Shown: positions 1 to 5,753 of the stretch, in pieces
How the letters are laid out: each line of letters begins with the position of its first letter
Numbering within the stretch: position 1 is the first letter of the stretch
Assembly: GCA_027067895.1 (NCBI GenBank)
Contig: JAMOUY010000376.1
Coordinates: 1 to 5,753, forward strand
Direction of reading: 5' to 3'
DNA: 5,753 bases
DNA from: Acidobacteriota bacterium
Lineage (GTDB): Bacteria > Acidobacteriota > Holophagae > Thermotomaculales > Thermotomaculaceae
Made by a program: the position numbers and the translations under genes
The notes under the pieces: generated by a model
What the model saw: only the letters and a program-made list of their open reading frames with translations
What the model was told of the DNA's origin: nothing
Databases searched by the model: none

Positions 1-173
1 ACCGCCGTAAAATTAAATTTGGAATAATCGTTTCCGAAACAGCGGATTAGAAAAGGGGCGATTATGTCTCCTGCGTGAATTACGGTTTTTATGCCTTCTT
101 TTTTGCAGAAATCTATCCCTTTTTTAAACAGTGCCATGTTGTCGTGCGTGTCGGAAAAAATTGCAACTTTCAT
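1..173 (-). CDS. YfcE/MJ0936-type metallophosphoesterase (5' part only)
   Basis: Reading leftward from the ATG at 173-171, the frame stays open for 57 codons to the window edge, so only the N-terminus is present. The protein opens MKVAIFSDTHDN, which contains the D-x-H metal-binding motif (D8, H10) of calcineurin-like phosphoesterases. A second metal motif, HAGD, follows at residues 33-36, ending in D36. This spacing and the start directly before the first beta strand match the small YfcE/MJ0936 phosphodiesterase family, cytosolic enzymes that usually use Mn2+ and are about 160-180 residues long. The next expected motif (GN-x-D) would lie just beyond the edge. The natural substrate of this family is mostly unknown, so none is assigned. 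No Shine-Dalgarno sequence is visible before the ATG. The gene is divergent from rsmD and shares a very short promoter region with it. Family assignment is confident; function is general only. Confidence 0.88.
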   Translation of the reverse strand, partial: MKVAIFSDTHDNMALFKKGIDFCKKEGIKTVIHAGDIIAPFLIRCFGNDYSKFNFTA

Positions 174-189
174 ACTTAACCATTATTAT
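161..189 (+). promoter_or_regulatory. Putative sigma70-type promoter for rsmD and downstream genes
   Basis: TTGCAA at 161-166 (4/6 to the -35 consensus) is separated by exactly 17 bp from TATTAT at 184-189 (5/6 to the -10 consensus). Transcription would start near 196, giving a leader of about 40 nt that contains the rsmD ribosome binding site. The -35 lies inside the first codons of the divergent phosphoesterase gene. The region is AT-rich, so a chance match is possible. Confidence 0.45.
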
Positions 190-210
190 TTTAAAAGGGC
201 TTTTTGTCAA
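182..210 (-). promoter_or_regulatory. Putative sigma70-type promoter for the divergent phosphoesterase gene
   Basis: On the minus strand a perfect TTGACA (plus-strand 205-210) is followed after 17 bp by AATAAT (187-182, 5/6 to TATAAT). Predicted initiation falls near 174-176, almost on the start codon at 173, so the transcript would be nearly leaderless. That agrees with the absence of a Shine-Dalgarno sequence there. Its -10 overlaps the -10 of the opposite-strand promoter. Confidence 0.5.
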
Positions 211-226
211 GAATGAAGCAAGTTTG

Positions 227-231
227 GGAGG
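227..231 (+). promoter_or_regulatory. Ribosome binding site of rsmD
   Basis: GGAGG, within GGGAGG at 226-231, lies 4 nt before the ATG at 236. It decides the start codon, because the same frame stays open upstream to an ATG at 131. It is the strongest Shine-Dalgarno match in the window. Confidence 0.8.
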
Positions 232-235
232 CGGA

Positions 236-796
236 ATGAGAATCACGGGAGGAACAAAGAAGGGAATGAAACTAAAAACGCCGAAGGGCAAGGAAATCAG
301 GCCAACTTCGGGATTGATTAGAGAGGCTGTTTTCAACATAATCGGAAGCGACATAAAGGGCGTGCACTTTGTTGATTTGTGCTGCGGAACCGGAATGATG
401 GGAATTGAGGCTCTTTCAAGGGGGGCTAAAAAGGCGACTTTTGTGGATAATTCGGAACAGTCAATTCAAATTGTTAAAGAAAATTTGGGAAAAACCGGAT
501 TTGACGCCAACTCTCGTGTTTTTAACGAAAACGCTTTGATTTTTTTAAAAAATCTTGCAAAGTATCTGAAAAATGACGAAAGAGTAGTGATTTACATTGA
601 CCCGCCTTACAAAGACGAGAAACTTTATTCTGCAATTATCAAATACATAGAAAGGTATCTGCCTGAAAGAAACATACTTTTGATTGTTGAGCACAGGATA
701 AACATTGACGTTGACATAAAAAACTGCGATGTTTTCAAGGTCAAAAAGTACGGCAACAAAAGGGTTTCTATGTTTACAAAAAACGATTTTTTCTGA
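236..796 (+). CDS. rsmD: 16S rRNA (guanine966-N2)-methyltransferase RsmD
   Basis: This gene encodes a 186-residue cytosolic SAM-dependent methyltransferase. RsmD modifies the exocyclic N2 of G966 (E. coli numbering) in 16S rRNA during 30S assembly. The protein starts MRITGG with TPKG at 15-18 and RPTS at 22-25, the typical RsmD N-terminus. The SAM-binding motif I is VDLCCGTGMMG at 46-56, followed by the family-typical EALSRGA at 58-64. D71 sits where the ribose-binding acidic residue at the end of strand 2 is expected. The catalytic motif IV is DPPY at 122-125, and the C-terminus has the YG..R.S strand (172-178). Length is close to E. coli RsmD (198). The frame extends upstream to 131, but that would overlap the divergent gene and add residues unlike the family; ATG 236 has a good ribosome binding site. 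Two cysteines replace the usual Phe-Ala in the common LDLFAGTG form of motif I, a tolerated variation. It is the first gene of the plus-strand cluster. Assignment is confident. Confidence 0.93.
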   Translation: MRITGGTKKGMKLKTPKGKEIRPTSGLIREAVFNIIGSDIKGVHFVDLCCGTGMMGIEALSRGAKKATFVDNSEQSIQIVKENLGKTGFDANSRVFNENALIFLKNLAKYLKNDERVVIYIDPPYKDEKLYSAIIKYIERYLPERNILLIVEHRINIDVDIKNCDVFKVKKYGNKRVSMFTKNDFF

Positions 797-810
797 TAAC
801 ATAACAGTGT

Positions 811-3357
811 ATGGTTAGCACCGATAATAAAAGGGATTTTAATCGTTTTATAAGAATTTTATTGATAAACGATATACTTGTGCAATTAAGCGGGAGTTTA
901 GGCGTTTTTCTGCTTTTTTTAATACTTGATTTTTATTCTCCCTCGTTTGTTTTAAAAATTGTTTTGGCGGCTACCGTTGTTATTTTTCCGGTTTATTTTG
1001 CCAAAACGTTGTGGATAGTGGGAAGGTTAAGAAAAAATTACGTATCTTCAAGCGAAATTAAAAACGAAGATATACGTCGGATTGTATCAAAAATAAAAGT
1101 ATTCTATTTTCTTCCCGAAACATTCTATATTTCCACGTTATTTTTATGGATAATTGGCGGAATTATTTTTGCTTTTGTTCTTAAATTTTACGCAAATGAG
1201 TCCGACTTTTTCAGGGTTATTATTCAGGTACTTTCAATTGCCGGCCTTGCGCCTATTGCCGCATTGATTTCAAGAATTATAACAAAAAGGGTGGTGGGCA
1301 CTTATCTTGTTAAAATATTGAATGTTTTAAGCGACGAAATTCAATTAAACTTTTTTTCAAATGAGTTTATTAGTTTAAGATGGTTTTTTATGAATATCAT
1401 CTATGTGCTTTTTTATATAATTTTCTTTTTCAGTATTGTAAGCGTTTCGGTTACCACTAAAATTGTTAAGCAGGATTTCAGAGAGTTGGCCGACAGGTAT
1501 ATTGGAGAAATAACCGATACGATTGAAGGTTATTATTTTTCGGCAACGTCTCCCGAAGACCTTGATATTTATTTGAAAACAAAGAAAATAACAAAAGATT
1601 CCAAAATTTCTTTTATTGACAAAACCGGGAAAATGTTTGGGTTTCCTCTTCCCGAATCCATTTCCAAGGATGACTTATTGATTACGAAAAAGGTTCGTGA
1701 TTACGGTACGCTGTACATCTATTTTAAAGTTAACTCTTTTGATTATTTCAGGCTTATTTTAAACAAAGGTTTGATTTTCTTTTTTGTTTTTCTTATTTTT
1801 GTCGGATATGTTTTTTATATTCAACTTGGGAAAGATATTGAGATTGAGCACAGAATAATTAACGAAAATATTGAAAAAATTGCGTCTGGTGATTTTAATA
1901 AATTAAATCCGCTTTATTCCAATTATGAATTTTCAAACTTGAATTTAAAAATAATTGAGGCTAAAAAGAATTTTGCTTCTATGTTTTCACGGTTGAATCT
2001 AATTGTTTCAAGGATAAATTCTTCTATCAGTACACTTTTGTCCAATTTTGAATCCTTTTCGGTTTTTACCACAAATCAATCAAAGAATATTGTCTCAACA
2101 AAGTCTCAGGTAATGTTTCTTGACGAGTTTGTAACAAACATTACAACTGTAACTTCCCAACTGTCGCAGATTGCCGAAGAATTTTCCCATGTTATAGTGA
2201 AATTTGTCGCGGCGATTAACGAAGCAAGGAATGAAACGCATAATCTTTTGAAACTTACGGACAGCATTACCTCTTCCGTAACAGAGGTTAGCGTAGGGCA
2301 GAACGAACTTGAAAATCAGGCCGAGCATGTTTTAATGGTTAGCGACAGGCTTGACAGGTCAATAGAAAAATTAATGGATTTTATCAGAAGCCTGTCAATA
2401 GAAAACAGCGAGGCTATAAAAAAATCCATTACATTGCAGAATCAGAATTCAAAAAATGCAAAGTATATGTCAGATACTTTCAATGCGGTGGAAAAGTTTA
2501 AGACTTACTTTAACGAATTGCTTGAAAAGGTTGATATTCAGTCCGACGAGATAAACAAGATAAATCAGATTTTAAGAATTATAGAAGACTTGATTGACCA
2601 GACAAACGTCCTTGCCTTAAACGCTTCTTTGATAGCGGTAAAAACTGGGACAGAGAATTCGGGATTCGGGGTGATTGCAGAATCAATTAAAGATTTATCC
2701 GAGAGACTGCACATATCAATGTCCGAGGTTAGCGGTATTATTGGAAGGGGAGTTGGGAATTTCCAAATTATTCAGGAAATAGGCATGAATTCCAAAAAAT
2801 CCCTTGCATCTGTTGAAAATTATCTTGAAAAATCCGCCAAATTGATTGAAGAAAACAAAAAACAGTTGGCTTCCCTTTCCAAAAGTTTTGATTTGATTTT
2901 TGTAATTGTTGAAGAAGCGAAAATGATAACCGGCGATTTGATTGAAGATTTGAGAAATGTGAAAAATTTTCTTGATTCAATAAATTACGACCTTGCAGAG
3001 CAGAAAAGGTCAATGGACAGAATTTTTGACTACGCCATAGATTTGAAGGATATTGTGGAAGTTATCAAAGTTTCTTACGAGCAGATGTCCGACAGCACTT
3101 CAACATTCAGTTTTACATACGACAAAATGAGAAACCTGTCGGGCGACTTAAACGAATCAATCGGAAGGTTTAGAAAAAGGCTTACCGAAATTCTCGCTCT
3201 TTTAAACGACATAGACGCAAATGCCGTTGGGACAAAAGACCTTGTTATTCAAATAGAATTTACGCTTTACAACATGAACAAAACAATGGTTGCTTTGAAT
3301 TCAATATTTTCAAAAATAAAACTCCCGTTTTTCTCACATGAAGATGAAAAGAAATAA
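811..3357 (+). CDS. Six-TM methyl-accepting-chemotaxis-like receptor with divergent signalling tip
   Basis: This gene encodes an 848-residue inner-membrane protein. Hydrophobic helices lie at about 24-42, 46-71, 104-126, 136-157 and 191-214. A roughly 100-residue extracytoplasmic segment follows (215-314), then a sixth helix at 317-338. Basic loops (72-103, 158-190) face the cytoplasm, consistent with positive-inside. The outer segment has a helix followed by strands around FIDKTGKM (268-275) and YGTLYIYFK (298-306), resembling a Cache/PAS-like sensor; this is inference. A HAMP-like end, IASGDF, lies at 357-362. Residues 368-838 contain no proline and look like one long antiparallel coiled-coil hairpin. 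The MCP tip is recognised by DQTNVLALNAS (596-606) and GFGVIA (618-623). Canonical Glu, Arg, Glu, Arg and Glu positions of the tip are I608, K611, T614, S617 and S625. There is no NWETF-type CheR tail; the end is HEDEKK. ATG 811 is the first possible start (in-frame stop at 802-804) and has no clear Shine-Dalgarno. It lies 14 bp after rsmD. Membership of the MCP superfamily is secure; ligand and signalling partner are unknown. Confidence 0.83.
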   Translation: MVSTDNKRDFNRFIRILLINDILVQLSGSLGVFLLFLILDFYSPSFVLKIVLAATVVIFPVYFAKTLWIVGRLRKNYVSSSEIKNEDIRRIVSKIKVFYFLPETFYISTLFLWIIGGIIFAFVLKFYANESDFFRVIIQVLSIAGLAPIAALISRIITKRVVGTYLVKILNVLSDEIQLNFFSNEFISLRWFFMNIIYVLFYIIFFFSIVSVSVTTKIVKQDFRELADRYIGEITDTIEGYYFSATSPEDLDIYLKTKKITKDSKISFIDKTGKMFGFPLPESISKDDLLITKKVRDYGTLYIYFKVNSFDYFRLILNKGLIFFFVFLIFVGYVFYIQLGKDIEIEHRIINENIEKIASGDFNKLNPLYSNYEFSNLNLKIIEAKKNFASMFSRLNLIVSRINSSISTLLSNFESFSVFTTNQSKNIVSTKSQVMFLDEFVTNITTVTSQLSQIAEEFSHVIVKFVAAINEARNETHNLLKLTDSITSSVTEVSVGQNELENQAEHVLMVSDRLDRSIEKLMDFIRSLSIENSEAIKKSITLQNQNSKNAKYMSDTFNAVEKFKTYFNELLEKVDIQSDEINKINQILRIIEDLIDQTNVLALNASLIAVKTGTENSGFGVIAESIKDLSERLHISMSEVSGIIGRGVGNFQIIQEIGMNSKKSLASVENYLEKSAKLIEENKKQLASLSKSFDLIFVIVEEAKMITGDLIEDLRNVKNFLDSINYDLAEQKRSMDRIFDYAIDLKDIVEVIKVSYEQMSDSTSTFSFTYDKMRNLSGDLNESIGRFRKRLTEILALLNDIDANAVGTKDLVIQIEFTLYNMNKTMVALNSIFSKIKLPFFSHEDEKK

Positions 3358-5704
3358 ATTTTTGGATTTGCTGAAAACTAAAATTCTCGTTATGGACGGC
3401 GCTTACGGCACCGAGATTATGTCAAAGGCGAAAAATTTGAATTTTTCCGAAGAGGCAAACATTTTATATCCCGATTTGGTTTACTCTTTGCATAAAAATT
3501 ACATAGAAGCCGGCGCGGACATAATCAAGACAAACACTTTCGGCTTGTTTCATCTTTTAGGCTCAAACAAAATTGACGAAAACTACGCTTTCAACCTTTT
3601 AAAGGCTGGAATTGAAACCGGAATAAAAGTGAAAAAAAACAATGTTTTTTGCTTCGCAAGTTTCGGGCCTGTAAGCGATTCGGTTTTTGAATACAAGCCT
3701 CAGACAATTGAAAGATTTGAGTATATTTATCGCAAAGCGGCGGAAATTGCCTTAAATTCCGGGATTGACGGAATTTTGTTTGAAACATTTTCCGATTTTC
3801 TTGAATTGAAAACAGCGGTAAATTCTGTCAGGGATTTGTCAGACGAAATTCCCGTAATTGCTCAGTTTACCCTAAACTCAAACGGCGCCACAATTCAGGG
3901 CGCGGAAGCGGAAAACTGCGGGGCTTTTCTTGAAACAATTGACTGCGACGTTGCCGGAATAAACTGCTCAACGGGGCCCCTTGCCATGGCAAAAAACTTT
4001 TCCTATTTTGCCGAATACATTTCAAAGCCTATGTCTGCTTCGCCAAATGCGGGACTGCCGGAATTTAAAGACGGCAGGGTTTATTATCCCGACATGAGGA
4101 AAGATTTTAAAAAAGCGGCAAAGATTTTTGTTGAAAACGGGGCAAGAATTGTCGGAAGTTGCTGCGGGTCTTCTCCCGATTACACAAGAACGGTAAAAGA
4201 GATTGTGCTTGCTTCGGATTTTCCGTATCGTGAAAAAGAAAAAAAGGATTTTCTTGTTTCAAACAACTATCTCTTTGATTTTGAAAAAGAAAATTTCCTT
4301 CCAATTGGCGAAAGATTAAATCTTTTGGGAAACAAAACCTTTAAGGCCAATTATCTTGAAGACAAAAAAATCGCATACGAAATAGAGTTAAACAGGCAGT
4401 TGAGTGCCGGTGCAAAATGCGTTGATTTCAATATTGACTTGTTTGCGAAAGACAATCCCGGTTTGGGTTATGAAGACATGCTTCTTCTTCAAAACATAGC
4501 AAAGCCTTTAATCTCAATTGACACCCTGTATCCGGAAGTTATGGAAAAATGCGCAAGGTATTCCGCATGCTCGCCTGTTTTGAATTCCTCGGATTTAACT
4601 GTTGAAAGGTTTAAAAAAGTTGCGGAAATTTATAAAAAATACGGCGGAAAAATAGTTGTTCTGCTTATGAGCGGTAAAAAAATCCCCAAAACTCTTGAAG
4701 AAAGAATAAAGGGGCTTGAAATACTTGACATGCTTGCGGAAAAATTCTCAATTCCGGCAAAAGACATTTTTGTTGACCCTCTTGCCTTGACTCTCGGCAC
4801 GGGAGTTGAGAATTTTTCATACGTTGAAAGCATTGTTGAAAAATCCCGCTATAAAACCGTTGTCGGGCTTTCAAACTTTTCCCACGGGCTTCCGGACAGA
4901 AGCAGGTTAAACGCCTTTCTTTTAACCCATTTGTTGAGAAAGGGATTAAACGCTTCAATCCTTGACGTTTCGGACCCGAATATTGCCGGGGTAGTTTACA
5001 ACCACAACGCGGTTTTCGGGGGAAAAGGCTTTGCTTCTTCCGAAAAAGGCGGGCTTGATTTTGCCGGAGATTTCGGAGAATGGGGATTTCTGCTTTTAAA
5101 GGGCAAGGAAGAAGATTTGTCCCGAAAGGTTGACGAAAGGCTTAAAATCGGAGACAAGCCTTCTTTCATTCTTGAAAAAGGCTTGATTGCCAATATGGAA
5201 AAAATAGGCGAATATTTTGAGCAGGGGAAAGTCTATCTTCCCCAACTTCTTGTTGCGGCGGATACTATGAAGAAGGCTTTTGAGATTATCAAACCTTTTC
5301 TTGAAGAAGAGGTGAAGGCAGGCGGAGAGACGGGGAAAAACGACGGCAGAATAATTTTGTTTACAGTCCAAAACGATGTCCACGATATAGGCAAAAACAT
5401 TGTTTTAACCGTTTTGAAAAGTTTCGGTTTTTCCGTTTTTGACGGGGGGATTGACAAAAAGCCCGAAGAAATTATTGAAGAGGTCAAGTCAACAGACGCT
5501 AAAATTGTTGGACTTTCCGCTTTAATGACAACAAGCCTTCCATACATGAAAAAAACCGTTAAAGAGTTGAAGGAAAAACTGCCCGAAATCAAGGTTATAG
5601 TCGGCGGGGCGGTTGTTACCAAAAGGTTTGCCGAAGAGATAGGCGCCGACGGATACGGTAAAAACGCTTTTGATGCTGTTAATCTTGTGAGGGAGATGCT
5701 ATGA
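3338..5704 (+). CDS. metH: Cobalamin-dependent methionine synthase, short form without the reactivation domain
   Basis: MetH transfers the methyl group of 5-methyltetrahydrofolate to homocysteine through methylcobalamin, making methionine and tetrahydrofolate in the cytosol. The 788-residue protein has three of the usual modules. The homocysteine domain (about 1-295) begins with MDGAYGTE (19-26) and has the three zinc cysteines C210, C275 and C276. The pterin-binding domain (about 318-565) shows GERLN (324-328), DFNID (363-367), SIDT (393-396), VDP (479-481) and GLSNFSHGLPDR (510-521). The cobalamin module has a helical cap (about 615-660) and a Rossmann part with DVHDIG (680-685), SAL (727-729) and VGGA (755-758). 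H682 is the expected cobalt ligand, with D680 and S727 completing the relay. The protein ends right after this domain, so the SAM-binding reactivation domain of the roughly 1,227-residue E. coli enzyme is absent, as in Thermotoga-type MetH. ATG 3338 overlaps the upstream gene by 20 nt; ATG 3344 is equally possible, and neither has a clear Shine-Dalgarno, suggesting coupling to upstream translation. Confidence 0.93.
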   Translation: MKMKRNKFLDLLKTKILVMDGAYGTEIMSKAKNLNFSEEANILYPDLVYSLHKNYIEAGADIIKTNTFGLFHLLGSNKIDENYAFNLLKAGIETGIKVKKNNVFCFASFGPVSDSVFEYKPQTIERFEYIYRKAAEIALNSGIDGILFETFSDFLELKTAVNSVRDLSDEIPVIAQFTLNSNGATIQGAEAENCGAFLETIDCDVAGINCSTGPLAMAKNFSYFAEYISKPMSASPNAGLPEFKDGRVYYPDMRKDFKKAAKIFVENGARIVGSCCGSSPDYTRTVKEIVLASDFPYREKEKKDFLVSNNYLFDFEKENFLPIGERLNLLGNKTFKANYLEDKKIAYEIELNRQLSAGAKCVDFNIDLFAKDNPGLGYEDMLLLQNIAKPLISIDTLYPEVMEKCARYSACSPVLNSSDLTVERFKKVAEIYKKYGGKIVVLLMSGKKIPKTLEERIKGLEILDMLAEKFSIPAKDIFVDPLALTLGTGVENFSYVESIVEKSRYKTVVGLSNFSHGLPDRSRLNAFLLTHLLRKGLNASILDVSDPNIAGVVYNHNAVFGGKGFASSEKGGLDFAGDFGEWGFLLLKGKEEDLSRKVDERLKIGDKPSFILEKGLIANMEKIGEYFEQGKVYLPQLLVAADTMKKAFEIIKPFLEEEVKAGGETGKNDGRIILFTVQNDVHDIGKNIVLTVLKSFGFSVFDGGIDKKPEEIIEEVKSTDAKIVGLSALMTTSLPYMKKTVKELKEKLPEIKVIVGGAVVTKRFAEEIGADGYGKNAFDAVNLVREML
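5689..5695 (+). promoter_or_regulatory. Ribosome binding site of the gene starting at 5701
   Basis: GAGGGAG lies inside the last codons of metH and ends 5 nt before ATG 5701. The new start overlaps the metH stop as ATGA, which favours translational coupling. It supports 5701 as a genuine start even though only 17 codons are visible. Confidence 0.7.
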
Positions 5705-5753
5705 AGAAAATTCTGATTTTTTCCGTTTTGTTTTTCTGTTTTTTTTCTGTTTT
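5701..5753 (+). CDS. N-terminus of an exported or membrane protein (5' part only)
   Basis: Seventeen codons are visible before the window ends. They read MKKILIFSVLFFCFFSV: two lysines followed by an uninterrupted hydrophobic run rich in Phe, Leu and Val. This is the n-region and h-region of a Sec signal peptide, or a first membrane helix. No cleavage site is reached. The only cysteine (C13) follows two phenylalanines, so it does not make a lipobox. The ATG overlaps the metH stop codon by 4 nt and has its own ribosome binding site at 5689-5695, so it is probably the next gene of the same transcript. The mature protein is outside the window and no function can be given. It is not the start expected for a cytosolic MetH-reactivation protein. 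Confidence 0.7.
   Translation, partial: MKKILIFSVLFFCFFSV

Noticed and set aside
193..204. AAAAGGGCTTTT near-palindrome in the intergenic region, considered as an operator
   Set aside because: Arms are only 5 bp with a 2-bp centre and sit in an AT-rich promoter spacer; too short to claim as a regulator site.
131..235. In-frame upstream extension of rsmD from an ATG at 131
   Set aside because: It would overlap the divergent phosphoesterase coding region, has no ribosome binding site, and adds 35 residues unlike any RsmD N-terminus. ATG 236 has GGAGG and the family start MRITGG.
213..239. Eight-codon mini-ORF (MKQVWEAE) whose TGA overlaps the rsmD ATG as ATGA
   Set aside because: It has no ribosome binding site of its own, and rsmD's Shine-Dalgarno lies inside it. 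A translational-coupling leader is possible but a chance reading frame is more likely.
776..792. A-run / T-run symmetry at the end of rsmD, considered as a terminator
   Set aside because: The stem would be A-T only with a tiny loop and lies within coding sequence; it has no GC-rich stem and is due to Lys-Asn-Asp-Phe-Phe codons.
2344..2405. Inverted repeat GACAGGCTT / AAGCCTGTC (2344-2352 and 2388-2396) and direct repeat tcaatagaaaa (2359-2369 and 2395-2405)
   Set aside because: Short, within the receptor coding region, and encoding repetitive coiled-coil residues; no sign of a mobile element or regulatory site.
5233..5622. 129-codon open frame on the minus strand
   Set aside because: It lies entirely inside the cobalamin domain of metH, has a low-complexity Ser/Thr/Pro-rich product with no recognisable motif, and reads as a shadow of the real gene. 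The other minus-strand open frames within rsmD, the receptor gene and metH are rejected for the same reason.
5701..5753. Lipoprotein signal peptide for the last gene
   Set aside because: The residues before C13 are Phe-Phe, which does not fit the lipobox; any true lipobox would be beyond the window.

Overview
The window is a compact stretch of low-GC bacterial chromosome with almost no non-coding DNA. The genes are ordinary bacterial ones, and nothing points to a phage, plasmid or transposon. The taxon cannot be fixed from sequence alone. A short, Thermotoga-like cobalamin-dependent methionine synthase and a large, divergent chemoreceptor-like protein fit a motile or sensory, probably anaerobic bacterium, but this is only inference.

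Layout. At the left edge (1-173, minus strand) is the 5' part of a YfcE/MJ0936-type metallophosphoesterase gene. It is divergent from rsmD (236-796, plus strand), the 16S rRNA m2G966 methyltransferase. The 62-bp gap between their start codons carries two promoter-like elements, one per strand, whose -10 boxes overlap. Downstream of rsmD, on the same strand, come an 848-residue membrane protein with a methyl-accepting-chemotaxis (MCP) signalling hairpin (811-3357), metH (3338-5704), and the first 17 codons of a gene for an exported protein (5701-5753). Spacings are 14 bp, a 20-bp overlap and a 4-bp ATGA overlap. No terminator-like hairpin is visible between them, so they are probably co-transcribed.

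How the genes relate. RsmD uses SAM, MetH regenerates methionine (the SAM precursor), and canonical MCPs are methylated by SAM-dependent CheR. A shared methyl-group theme is possible, but simple operon packing explains the order equally well. No cheA, cheW, cheR or cheB gene lies in the window.

Most interesting element. The MCP-like protein has five N-terminal membrane helices, then a roughly 100-residue extracytoplasmic domain that looks Cache/PAS-like, a sixth helix, and a short HAMP-like junction. After that comes a proline-free stretch of 471 residues with the signalling tip at its exact midpoint. The tip keeps the DQTN..LALNA core but has lost several charged residues that are nearly invariant in chemoreceptors. 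It is a candidate divergent receptor with an unusually long hairpin.
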